DNA of 54,360 nucleotides, taken from contig JAEYOW010000017.1 in the NCBI GenBank assembly GCA_023411375.1, forward strand, positions 1-54,360, in the 5' to 3' direction. This document shows, piece by piece, positions 25,442 through 33,265 of the stretch. The notes under the pieces are model-generated. The model was not told the origin of the DNA. It worked only from the letters and a program-made list of their open reading frames with translations, and did not search any database. Each line of letters begins with the position of its first letter. The stretch's first letter is position 1. A program made the position numbers and the translations under genes. Origin of the DNA: Bacillota bacterium (GTDB taxonomy: Bacteria > Bacillota > Clostridia > Christensenellales > Aristaeellaceae).

Positions 25442-25472
25442 TCCCGGCGAAGGCGGCAAGGAGGGCGGAGGA

Positions 25473-26804
25473 ATGAGGGCAATCGTCATTGGCGGCGTGG
25501 CGGCCGGTATGTCCGCGGCTTCCAAGCTCAGGCGGCTTGATCCCGGCGCGGAAATCGCCGTTTACGAACGGGGCAGCTTCCTTTCCTACGGCGCGTGCGG
25601 CCTTCCATATTATGTCGGCGGCTTTAACGACGACCCCGGCAAGCTGATCGCCCGCACGCAGGCGCAGTATGATGAAATGGGAGTTCAGACCTTCCTGCGC
25701 CACGAGGTGCTGCGCGTGGACGCGCGGGCCGGGCGCGTGCTTGTCCGCGACCACGATACGGGAAGGGAATTTGAGGACCGTTATGATGCGTTGATGATCG
25801 CCGTGGGCTGCAAGAGCGTCGCGCCTCCCATTCCCGGAGCGGATTTGCCCTCCGTATTCTGCCTCAAAACCATGGAGGACGGCCTTCTGCTGCGCGAGAT
25901 CGTCCGCCTGCCGGACGTGCGGCATGTGGCGGTCATCGGCGGCGGTTACATCGGCGTTGAAATGGCGGAGGCGCTTATCAGGCTGGGCAAAGCCGTAACG
26001 CTGATCGAAGGCGGCGAGCGCATTTTAAACACGTTCGAGCCGGAATTTTCGGAGCTGGCCGCGCAGGAGCTGGAGCGCAACGGCGTCCGTGTGCTGGTGG
26101 GCCACCGTGTCGGCGCCATCCGGGAGGTGGGCGACCGGCGGATGGTTGAAGCGGGCGGCGCGGTGGTCGAAGCCGATTTGGTCCTGATGGCGGCCGGCGT
26201 CGTGCCCGCGACGGAATTTTTAAAGGATACGGGCATCCGCATGGCGCGCAACGGGGCTCTGCTGGTGGACCGCGAGATGCGCACCTCGCTTGACGGCGTA
26301 TACGCCGCCGGGGATTGCGCCGCGGTGTACCACCGCCTGATGGAGGAGGATTATTTCATCCCGCTGGGAACGGTCGCCAACAAATGCGGCCGCATCGCGG
26401 GCGGTAACATGCATGGCTTGCACGAAAAGTTTATCGGCGCGCTGGGAACGGCGGCCATTAAGGTGTGCGGGCTGGAAATGGGCCGGACTGGAATGAGCGA
26501 GCAGGACGCGAAGCGGCTGAAGCTGAATTACCGCACCAAGCTTGTGACCGCCGCCGACCATCCCGCCTATTACCCGGACCCCGCAATGCTCACCATCAAG
26601 CTGGTTTACGAGGCGCGCACCCGCAGGCTGCTGGGCGCGTGCGTGGCGGGCGCGCGCGGCGCTGTGCTCCGTGCGGATATCTTCGCGGTCGCTATTCACA
26701 GCGGCATGACGGCCGACGAGCTGGGTATGGTGGACCTGGCCTACGCGCCGCCCTTTGCGGGCGTGTGGGACGCGGTGCACATCGCGGCAAACGCGGCAAA
26801 GTGA
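25473..26804 (+). CDS. FAD-dependent oxidoreductase, CoA-disulfide reductase/NADH oxidase-like
   Basis: The ATG at 25473 with GGAGG just upstream gives 443 residues; the longer open frame overlaps the aldolase gene. The FAD motif is VIGGVAAGMSAASKLRR at the N-terminus, the NAD(P) motif is VAVIGGGYIGVEMAEAL, and the second FAD motif is GVYAAGDCA. The single redox-active cysteine typical of CoA-disulfide reductase and Nox is Cys42 in SYGACGLPYY. A C-terminal dimerisation domain follows. In a BMC operon it could keep CoA reduced or re-oxidise NADH. No targeting helix is visible, so it probably works in the cytosol. It lies 31 bases after the aldolase. Confidence 0.85.
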   Translation: MRAIVIGGVAAGMSAASKLRRLDPGAEIAVYERGSFLSYGACGLPYYVGGFNDDPGKLIARTQAQYDEMGVQTFLRHEVLRVDARAGRVLVRDHDTGREFEDRYDALMIAVGCKSVAPPIPGADLPSVFCLKTMEDGLLLREIVRLPDVRHVAVIGGGYIGVEMAEALIRLGKAVTLIEGGERILNTFEPEFSELAAQELERNGVRVLVGHRVGAIREVGDRRMVEAGGAVVEADLVLMAAGVVPATEFLKDTGIRMARNGALLVDREMRTSLDGVYAAGDCAAVYHRLMEEDYFIPLGTVANKCGRIAGGNMHGLHEKFIGALGTAAIKVCGLEMGRTGMSEQDAKRLKLNYRTKLVTAADHPAYYPDPAMLTIKLVYEARTRRLLGACVAGARGAVLRADIFAVAIHSGMTADELGMVDLAYAPPFAGVWDAVHIAANAAK

Positions 26805-26810
26805 GGGCGT

Positions 26811-27629
26811 ATGAATAAGCTTACGGAGCTTTCACAGGCGATTGGTACCATCGGGGATGGCACCCGGATCGGTCTGGGCGGCAACACCCTCAACCGCGCG
26901 CCCATGGCGGCGGTCTTTGAGCTGGTTCGGCAGGGTCGGAGGCGCCTTGGCGTCGTCAAAACAGCGGGCGCAATGGATGTGGACGTCCTGTGCCTGGCCG
27001 GCTGCGCGGATACCGTGGACGCGGGGTTTATCAGCTACGAAAGCCAGTACGGCTTGGCGCAGCGCTACCGCAAAAGCGTGCAAAACGGGCTGGTTCACGC
27101 CAACGAGCACGCGTGCTACACGGTCATCTCCGCGCTGCGCGCGGCGAGCTACGGCATTCCGTTTATGCCCGTGCGGGGGCTGCAAACAAGCGACTTGCGC
27201 AAGGTTAACGATTATTTTGCGGATGTGACCGATCCCTTCAGCGGCGAAACGCTGGCGGCGGTGCGCGCCATCCGGCCGGACGTGGCCATTGTGCACGCGC
27301 AGCTTGCGGACGGGCGGGGCAACGCGCTTTTTGAAGGACCCAGGTATGAGGACGTGCTTCTCTCCCGCGCGGCAAAGCGCGTAATTGTCACGGCGGAGCG
27401 GATCGTCGGCGAGGGCTGGTTTGAGGGAAACGGGCAGAAGGCGGACATCCCTCACTTTCTGGTTTCCCATGTCGTGCATGCTCCGCGCGGCGCGTCGCCC
27501 TGCGCCTGCTATGGATATTACGAGCCGGACGGCGACTTCATCCGGGCGTTTTTAGAGCTTGAAAGCGCGGAAGCGCTTCATGAGTTTTTGGCAAAGCGGA
27601 GGAGGAGGGGATATGATCAGGGCATGTGA
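26811..27629 (+). CDS. CoA-transferase-like subunit A
   Basis: The 272 residues match the alpha subunit of glutaconate-type (family I) CoA-transferases: GDGTRIGLGGNTLNRAPMA at the N-terminus, VKTAGAMDVDVLCLAG, then EHACYTVISALRAASYGIPFMPVRG. It starts 6 bases after the flavoprotein gene and overlaps subunit B by 17 bases, so the two are translationally coupled. In a BMC setting it could move CoA between the acyl-CoA made in the pathway and a carboxylate. The beta subunit lacks the usual catalytic Glu, so a hydrolase or lyase role like that of mycobacterial IpdAB is also possible. Confidence 0.8.
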   Translation: MNKLTELSQAIGTIGDGTRIGLGGNTLNRAPMAAVFELVRQGRRRLGVVKTAGAMDVDVLCLAGCADTVDAGFISYESQYGLAQRYRKSVQNGLVHANEHACYTVISALRAASYGIPFMPVRGLQTSDLRKVNDYFADVTDPFSGETLAAVRAIRPDVAIVHAQLADGRGNALFEGPRYEDVLLSRAAKRVIVTAERIVGEGWFEGNGQKADIPHFLVSHVVHAPRGASPCACYGYYEPDGDFIRAFLELESAEALHEFLAKRRRRGYDQGM

Positions 27630-28329
27630 TATGATGACCATTGCCATGGCCCGCCTGATTCACGACGGGGACACGGTGTTTCACGGCGTATCCTCCCATA
27701 TGCCGATGATCGCAGTCCTGGCGGCCAAACGGTTGCACGCGCCAAACGCGGTGCACCTGAACATTCCCGGCGGCGTCGATCCCGAAAAACCCACCCTCCG
27801 GGAATTTACCAGCGCGGGCGGTGAGCTTTGGCAGGACGCCTGCGCGGGCTTTCCGCTGATGGAGGTATTTGACCTGAGCATGCGCGGCGGGTTGGACGTG
27901 GCCTTTTTGAGCGGCGTGCAGTTCGACGCGCGGGGCAACGTAAATGCCTCCGTCATCGGGGATTACCGCAAACCAAAGGTGCGCCTGCCGGGAGGGGCGG
28001 GCAGCGCGGTGCTGATACCCACGGCCAAACGCGCCGTCATCTGGCGCACAAAGCACGACCGGCGAACCTTTTCAGCCAAGGTGGATTTTGTGACCGCGCG
28101 GGGAAACGTATCGGAGATTGTCACTCCGCTCTGTGTCTTTACCATGTACCGGGGCGAGCTGATCCTCAAAAGCGTGCACCCCAATTCCTCCATTGAGGAG
28201 GTGGCGGACCAGACGGGGTTCCCCATCCGCTATTTCACCGTGGAGCAGACTCCGCCGCCGGATGAACGGGAAATGCGGGCGCTTCGCGAAATCGATCCCA
28301 TGGATCTGCGCAGCATCGAATTCCGCTAA
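27613..28329 (+). CDS. CoA-transferase-like subunit B, catalytic Glu apparently lost
   Basis: The ATG at 27613 has GGAGGAGGGG upstream and gives 238 residues. The fold matches the beta subunit of glutaconate-type CoA-transferases: MARLIHDGDTVFHGVSSHMPMIAVLAAKRLHAPN, then the segment that in relatives carries E-S-G with the covalent catalytic Glu. Here that place reads I51-P52-G53-G54, so the Glu is missing. Later DFVTARGNVSEIVTPLCVF is normal. IpdB of the Mycobacterium IpdAB hydrolase is known to lack the same Glu. Together with subunit A it forms a probable heteromer whose reaction I leave open. Confidence 0.75.
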   Translation: MIRACDMMTIAMARLIHDGDTVFHGVSSHMPMIAVLAAKRLHAPNAVHLNIPGGVDPEKPTLREFTSAGGELWQDACAGFPLMEVFDLSMRGGLDVAFLSGVQFDARGNVNASVIGDYRKPKVRLPGGAGSAVLIPTAKRAVIWRTKHDRRTFSAKVDFVTARGNVSEIVTPLCVFTMYRGELILKSVHPNSSIEEVADQTGFPIRYFTVEQTPPPDEREMRALREIDPMDLRSIEFR

Positions 28330-28381
28330 AAAAACCTCCCCCCACAGGGTTATTGATAACTGGAGAAAGGAAGTCTTGTTC

Positions 28382-29596
28382 ATGTCTCGCTATGATACTT
28401 ATTTTTTGATGAAGGAAAACGACGTCGTCGACTATGTCCGGTATAAATACCCCGGGCATTTCGCTCACGACGCCGAGTTGACCGTAAAGGAGATCGGTGA
28501 CGGAAACCTCAATTACGTGTTCCGCGTGATGGAGCCCAAAACGGGCAAGTCCGTGATTGTTAAGCAGGCCGGCGAGGCGCTGCGTATCTCGGCGGAAATG
28601 AAGGTTTCCACCGACCGCAACCGCATCGAGAGCGAAATTCTGCAAATTCAGGATAAGTACGCGCCCGGCCTGGTGCCCAAAATTTACGGCTATGATACCG
28701 TCATGTGCGCCTGTGCCATGGAGGACCTATCCGACCATTCCCTGATGCGCTACGCGCTGATGAAGCACGAGATCTTTCCCCGCTTCGCCGAGGATATCTC
28801 CACCTACATGGTCAACACCCTGCTCAAAACCACCGACGTGGCCATGGAGCATAAGGAAAAGAAGGCTATGGTCAAAAGCTTTATCAACCCCGAGCTGTGT
28901 GAAATCACGGAGGATCTGGTGCTGACGGAGCCGTACAACGACTGCAATGGCCGCAACCTTGTGTTCCCGCCCAACGCCGATTTTGTCAAGCGCGAGCTGT
29001 ACGGCGACCATGCGCTGCACCTGGCGGTCGCAAAGCTCAAGTTTGAGTTTATGAATAACGCGCAGGCGCTGGTTCACGGCGATTTGCATACGGGCTCCAT
29101 CTTTATCAAAACGGATTCCACCCGCGTGTTTGATCCGGAATTTGCATTTTATGGCCCCATGGGCTATGATATAGGCAATGTGGTCGCCAACCTAATTTTT
29201 GCGTGGGATAATGGCCGCGCCGCCGGCGCGGAGGAATTCTGCGACTGGGTGCTCCGTGCCGTCCGGGATACCCTTGATCTGTTCCGTGAAAAGTTCCTCA
29301 GGTGCTTTGACGAGTGTGTGACCGATCTCATGGCCAGAACACCGGGCTTTAAGGAATATTACCTGGACAGCATTATGTCCGACACCGCCGCCTACGCCGG
29401 TACCGAGCTCATCCGCCGCACCGTCGGCATGGCGCAGGTCAAGGACGTCACCACCATCGCCGACGAGGAAAAGCGCATCCATGCCGAGCGCGTCAACATT
29501 CTCTGCGGTAAGGAATATATCATGCGTCGCGACAGCTTCAAAAATGGCGGGGATTTCGTCGGAGCCATCCTGCGGGCGGACGAAGCCGCGAAGTAA
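28382..29596 (+). CDS. mtnK: S-methyl-5-thioribose kinase
   Basis: Phosphorylates 5-methylthioribose on C1 with ATP; known members also accept 5-deoxyribose. From ATG 28382 (AAAGGAAG upstream) it has 404 residues, the family length. The match to Bacillus MtnK is strong: EIGDGNLNYVF (38-48), IVKQA, DRNRIES, the catalytic loop HGDLHTGS (232-239), DPEFAFYGP (251-259) and GTELIRRTVGMAQVKD. It stands directly before mtnA, as in methionine-salvage operons, but here both are inside a BMC locus. No targeting peptide is seen, so it should act in the cytosol. The MTA nucleosidase or phosphorylase that would make its substrate is not in the window. Confidence 0.93.
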   Translation: MSRYDTYFLMKENDVVDYVRYKYPGHFAHDAELTVKEIGDGNLNYVFRVMEPKTGKSVIVKQAGEALRISAEMKVSTDRNRIESEILQIQDKYAPGLVPKIYGYDTVMCACAMEDLSDHSLMRYALMKHEIFPRFAEDISTYMVNTLLKTTDVAMEHKEKKAMVKSFINPELCEITEDLVLTEPYNDCNGRNLVFPPNADFVKRELYGDHALHLAVAKLKFEFMNNAQALVHGDLHTGSIFIKTDSTRVFDPEFAFYGPMGYDIGNVVANLIFAWDNGRAAGAEEFCDWVLRAVRDTLDLFREKFLRCFDECVTDLMARTPGFKEYYLDSIMSDTAAYAGTELIRRTVGMAQVKDVTTIADEEKRIHAERVNILCGKEYIMRRDSFKNGGDFVGAILRADEAAK

Positions 29597-29611
29597 GGGA
29601 GGGAGAATATC

Positions 29612-30706
29612 ATGCCGGAAAAAAGCATCATGAGCTATGAAACCGTCGCGCTGGACGAGGAAAAAAACGCGCTTGTCATTCTGGATCAGACCAAGCTGCC
29701 CTATGAGGTGGAAATCCTCGGCCTGACGGAGCAAAAAGATATCTGGAACGCGATTTATCTCCTTCAGGTGCGCGGCGCGCCCGCCATTGGTGTGGCGGCG
29801 GGCTTTGGCGTTTATCTTGCGGCCAGGCGCATTCAGGCTGAGGGCTATGAGGATTTCTATCGGCAGTTTAAGGAGGCCAAGGATTATCTCAATTCTTCCC
29901 GCCCCACCGCCGTCAACCTCTCCTGGGCGTTAAACCGCATGGAAAAGGTTGTGACCGATAACGCCGGTAAAACCGTGGCGGAGCTGAAGGAGCTTTTGCA
30001 CAGGGAATGCGTCGCCATTAAGGATGAGGATGTGTGGATGTGCCGCCGGATCGGCGAGTACGGCCTGAGCCTCATTAAGGATGGGGACGGCGTCCTCACC
30101 CACTGCAACGCGGGCCAGCTCGCCACCTCTAAGTACGGCACCGCCCTTGCGCCCATCCATCTGGGACGCGAGCGGGGCATGAATTTCAGGGTCTTTACCG
30201 ACGAAACGCGCCCGCTTCTGCAAGGCGCGCGCCTCTCCGCCTTTGAGCTGCAAGCCGACGGCGTGGATACCACCGTCATCTGTGACAACATGGCCTCCCA
30301 GGTTATGAAAAACGGCTGGGTGAACGCCGTGTTCGTCGGCTGTGACCGCGTGGCCGCCAACGGCGACGCCTGCAACAAGATCGGCACCTCGGGCGTGGCG
30401 ATTTTGGCCAAGTACTACGGTATTCCCTTCTATGTGCTTGGGCCTACCTCCACCATCGATATGAACATCGCCCGCGGAGAGGACATCACCATCGAGCAGC
30501 GCCCCGCCGAGGAAGTGACCGAGATGTGGTATAAAAAACGCATGGCCCCTGAAGGCGTCAAGGTCTATAACCCGGCCTTCGATTTTGCCGATCACGAGCT
30601 GATTGCGGGCATCGTGACCGAATACGGCATCGCCCGCCCCCCCTTCAACGAAAGCCTAAAGGAGATTTTTAGGAAAAAGGCCGAAGCCCAGGCCGAGAAA
30701 AAGTAA
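29612..30706 (+). CDS. mtnA: Methylthioribose-1-phosphate isomerase
   Basis: Converts the 1-phosphate of methylthioribose (or 5-deoxyribose) to the ribulose 1-phosphate form. The 364 residues contain RGAPAIG (54-60), catalytic Cys165 in HCNAG, and catalytic Asp245 in GCDRVAANGD, followed by NKIGTSGVAILA. The relatives eIF2B and ribose-1,5-bisphosphate isomerase share the fold, but pairing with mtnK makes MtnA the right call. GGGAGG precedes the ATG, 15 bases after mtnK. The Lys/Glu-rich C-terminus is not an encapsulation peptide. A GC-rich repeat element separates it from pduL. Confidence 0.94.
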   Translation: MPEKSIMSYETVALDEEKNALVILDQTKLPYEVEILGLTEQKDIWNAIYLLQVRGAPAIGVAAGFGVYLAARRIQAEGYEDFYRQFKEAKDYLNSSRPTAVNLSWALNRMEKVVTDNAGKTVAELKELLHRECVAIKDEDVWMCRRIGEYGLSLIKDGDGVLTHCNAGQLATSKYGTALAPIHLGRERGMNFRVFTDETRPLLQGARLSAFELQADGVDTTVICDNMASQVMKNGWVNAVFVGCDRVAANGDACNKIGTSGVAILAKYYGIPFYVLGPTSTIDMNIARGEDITIEQRPAEEVTEMWYKKRMAPEGVKVYNPAFDFADHELIAGIVTEYGIARPPFNESLKEIFRKKAEAQAEKK

Positions 30707-30719
30707 CGGGAACGGGGGG

Positions 30720-30812
30720 GGGGAGAACGTTGGGGGCCTTCAGCCCCCAACCCCTCGACCAAAGGGCGCTGCCCTTGAGCGGAGCTTGGGGCGGAGCCCC
30801 AACGTTCTCCCC
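30720..30812. repeat. Structured GC-rich repeat element before pduL
   Basis: Outer 16-base arms (30720-30735 and 30797-30812) are exactly complementary and enclose two smaller hairpins, TTGGGGGC/GCCCCCAA (30730-30737 with 30743-30750) and AAGGGC/GCCCTT (30762-30767 with 30771-30776). The first inner hairpin competes with the outer stem, so two folds exclude each other. The order GGGGGC-GCCCCCAACC-CCAAAGGG-CCCTT recurs inverted at 37441-37560, which marks it as a member of a repeated palindromic family. Confidence 0.7.
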
Positions 30813-30833
30813 ACGCCCCATTGAGGATAGCTT

Positions 30834-31775
30834 ATGAACGAGAAGGAATTGCGCGGGGTTGTGCAACGGGTGATCCTGACGGAGCTGGCAAAGGCCGGGG
30901 AGCCGTATGTGCCGGTGATGTCGTCCAACCGCCATGTGCATTTGTGTCAGGCGGATGTGGAGCGGCTGTTCGGCGCGGGGTATACGCTGACAAAGCTGCG
31001 CGATCTCGTGCAGCCGGGCCAGTTTGCGTGCAACGAGCGCGTAACCCTGGAAACGGAAAGGGGAAAGCTGACGCTACGCGTGGTGGGCCCGGCCCGCGGG
31101 GAAACGCAGGTGGAGCTTTCCATGACCGACGCGGTTAAGATGGGCCTGAAAGCGCCCATCCGCATGTCGGGCGAGCTGGAAAACAGCCCCGGGTGCACGC
31201 TGGTAAACGGCGAGAGGCGCGTTGCGATCGAGCGCGGCGTGATCGTGGCGGCGCGGCATCTGCACCTGACGGCAGAGGAGGCGAAGGCCTTCGGCGTACG
31301 GGACGGCGAGGCTGTTTGCCTCGCGGTGGATGGGCCGCGCGCGGCAACGCTGGAAAACGTGATTGTTCGCAGCGGCGAGGGGCATCTGATGGAGGCGCAT
31401 ATCGACAAGGACGAGGCTAACGCCTGCGCGCTCGCGGACGGGCAACTCTGCCGGGTGATCCGCAAGGCGGCGGACGGGCAGGCGGCGGGACAGTGTACGC
31501 GCCTCGCGGCCGTGATGGGCGCCGTACTGGGGCAGATGGGCGCGGACGCGCGGGAACCTCAGGCGCCCACCGCACAGGAAAAGCCGGCCGCGCCGCCGAA
31601 ATCCACCATGCTGGACCTTTCGTATGAAAGCCGCCGCCTGATCACGGAGGATGATGTGCGCGCGGCCTCCGCGCAAAAGGTGAAAATTATCCGCCACGCC
31701 GGGGATGCGATCATCACCCCGCTGGCACGCGACACGGCTTTGGCCGGAGGGATCGAGCTGGTCGCGGCCGTCTGA
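30834..31775 (+). CDS. pduL: BMC phosphotransacylase PduL with EutQ-like C-terminal extension
   Basis: Converts acyl-CoA plus phosphate to acyl-phosphate and free CoA inside the shell. Residues 1-21 form an amphipathic helix (NEKELRGVVQRVILTELAK) like known encapsulation peptides. The PduL core follows with zinc ligands in SNRHVHL (His34, His36) and ARHLHL (His142, His144) and the conserved HIDKDEAN at 189. At 313 residues it is about 100 longer than plain PduL. After a Pro/Ala linker (240-258), residues 268-308 (RLITEDDVRAAS ... DAIITPLARD) resemble the N-terminal segment of EutQ. The ATG at 30834 lacks a strong ribosome site (TGAGGA 7 bases upstream). Confidence 0.92.
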   Translation: MNEKELRGVVQRVILTELAKAGEPYVPVMSSNRHVHLCQADVERLFGAGYTLTKLRDLVQPGQFACNERVTLETERGKLTLRVVGPARGETQVELSMTDAVKMGLKAPIRMSGELENSPGCTLVNGERRVAIERGVIVAARHLHLTAEEAKAFGVRDGEAVCLAVDGPRAATLENVIVRSGEGHLMEAHIDKDEANACALADGQLCRVIRKAADGQAAGQCTRLAAVMGAVLGQMGADAREPQAPTAQEKPAAPPKSTMLDLSYESRRLITEDDVRAASAQKVKIIRHAGDAIITPLARDTALAGGIELVAAV

Positions 31776-31815
31776 AACAAAATGCGAAAGAGCAGAAAAG
31801 AATGAGGGAACGCAC

Positions 31816-33255
31816 ATGGCATTGACTGAACAGCAAATCAGGCAGATCACGGATGAGATCGTTCGCAGCCTGTCCGGTTCCATCAAGGCGGAGGCTCCCG
31901 CCGCAGCCCCCGCGCCCAAAGCGGCGAACGGCTGTACGGGCCGCTGGCTTTGCGATACGGCCGCGGAGGCCGTGGCAAACGCCAAGGCCGCGCAGGCAAG
32001 GCTTGCGGATATGACGCTGGAAAAGCGCGGCGAGCTGATCGCGGCGATGCGCGAGTACGCGATTGATAACGCGGAATACCTCGCCAAGCTGGCGCATGAG
32101 GAAACCGGCTACGGCCACGTGGCGGACAAGGTGCAAAAGAACCTTCTGGTAGCGCGCCGCACCCCTGGTATTGAAGATTTGCAAACCCGCTGTGAAACGG
32201 GCGATAAGGGCATGATGCTCATCGAGCAGGCGCCCTTTGGGGTAATCGGCTCCATCACGCCCTCCACCAACCCGACCTCCACGGTCATCAACAATTCCAT
32301 CAGCATGATTGCGGCGGGCAACGCCGTGGTCTTTAACCCGCACCCGGCGGCCAAGCACGCCTCGCAGGAGGCCATGCGGCTGATGGTGGAAGCCATTGTT
32401 TCAGTAGGCGGCCCGGATACGCTGATTACCACCGTCAAGGAACCCACGTTGGAAAGCGGGCAGGCCATCATGACCCACCCGGACATTCCGCTGCTGAGCA
32501 TCACGGGCGGCGAAGCCGTGGTGAAGGTCGCCATGAAAACCGGCAAAAAGGTCATTGCCGCCGGCCCGGGCAATCCGCCCGTCATCGTGGACGATACCGC
32601 CGACATCCCCGAGGCGGCCCGGCGCGTTGTGGATGGCGCGAGCTTTGATAACAACGTGCTTTGCATCGCCGAAAAGGAGGTTTTTGCCTTTACCGGCATT
32701 TTCGACCGCCTGATGAGCGAGATGGAAAAATGCGGCGCGTTCCGCGTCAGCGGCCCGGATATCGATAAGGTGCTCCGTACCACCCTGATCAACAAGGACG
32801 GTACATACGTCATCAACCGAAAGTATGTAGGCCGCGACGCGGCGGTGATCCTGCGCGACAGCGGCGTAAGCTTTACCGGCAATCCGCGGCTGGTAATCGC
32901 GGAGGTGGACCGCAACCATCCCTTCGTCATGACGGAAATGCTGATGCCCGTGCTTGCCATGGTGCGCGTCAACGATATCGACGAAGCGGTGGAGGAGGCG
33001 TTGCGCGCGGAACAGGGCTGCAAGCATTCCGCCATGATTCACTCCGCCAATGTGCACAACATGAGCAAGGCGGCGCGCAGGCTTAACACCACCATCTTTG
33101 TTAAAAATTCCTCCAGCTTCTCCGGTCTGGGCTTTGACGGAGAGGGCTATACCACCATGACCATCGCCACGCCCACGGGCGAGGGCGTAACCAGCGCGAG
33201 GTCGTTTACCCGGCTGCGCCGCTGCGTGCTCTATGGAGATTTCCGCATCTGCTGA
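31816..33255 (+). CDS. CoA-acylating aldehyde dehydrogenase, BMC type (PduP/EutE-like)
   Basis: Oxidises an aldehyde to acyl-CoA with NAD+ inside the shell. The ATG at 31816 has GAGGGAA upstream and gives 479 residues. Residues 4-19 (TEQQIRQITDEIVRSL) are a textbook encapsulation-peptide helix, followed by an Ala/Pro linker (25-38). The catalytic Cys is at 283 in FDNNVLCIAEKEV, and EQAPFGVIGSITPSTNPT and SITGGEAVVKVAM are typical of the family. It lies between pduL and the pduS-like gene. Chain-length preference cannot be read, so acetaldehyde and methylthioacetaldehyde are both possible. No alcohol dehydrogenase accompanies it, which is unusual. Confidence 0.94.
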   Translation: MALTEQQIRQITDEIVRSLSGSIKAEAPAAAPAPKAANGCTGRWLCDTAAEAVANAKAAQARLADMTLEKRGELIAAMREYAIDNAEYLAKLAHEETGYGHVADKVQKNLLVARRTPGIEDLQTRCETGDKGMMLIEQAPFGVIGSITPSTNPTSTVINNSISMIAAGNAVVFNPHPAAKHASQEAMRLMVEAIVSVGGPDTLITTVKEPTLESGQAIMTHPDIPLLSITGGEAVVKVAMKTGKKVIAAGPGNPPVIVDDTADIPEAARRVVDGASFDNNVLCIAEKEVFAFTGIFDRLMSEMEKCGAFRVSGPDIDKVLRTTLINKDGTYVINRKYVGRDAAVILRDSGVSFTGNPRLVIAEVDRNHPFVMTEMLMPVLAMVRVNDIDEAVEEALRAEQGCKHSAMIHSANVHNMSKAARRLNTTIFVKNSSSFSGLGFDGEGYTTMTIATPTGEGVTSARSFTRLRRCVLYGDFRIC

Positions 33256-33265
33256 GGTGAAGCCT

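Noticed and set aside
24569..30706. Classical methionine salvage (MtnK-A-B-C-D)
   Set aside because: The aldolase-fold protein could be MtnB, but no enolase/phosphatase (MtnW/X/C) or dioxygenase (MtnD) gene is present and the latter needs oxygen; the aldehyde-handling BMC genes fit an aldolase better.
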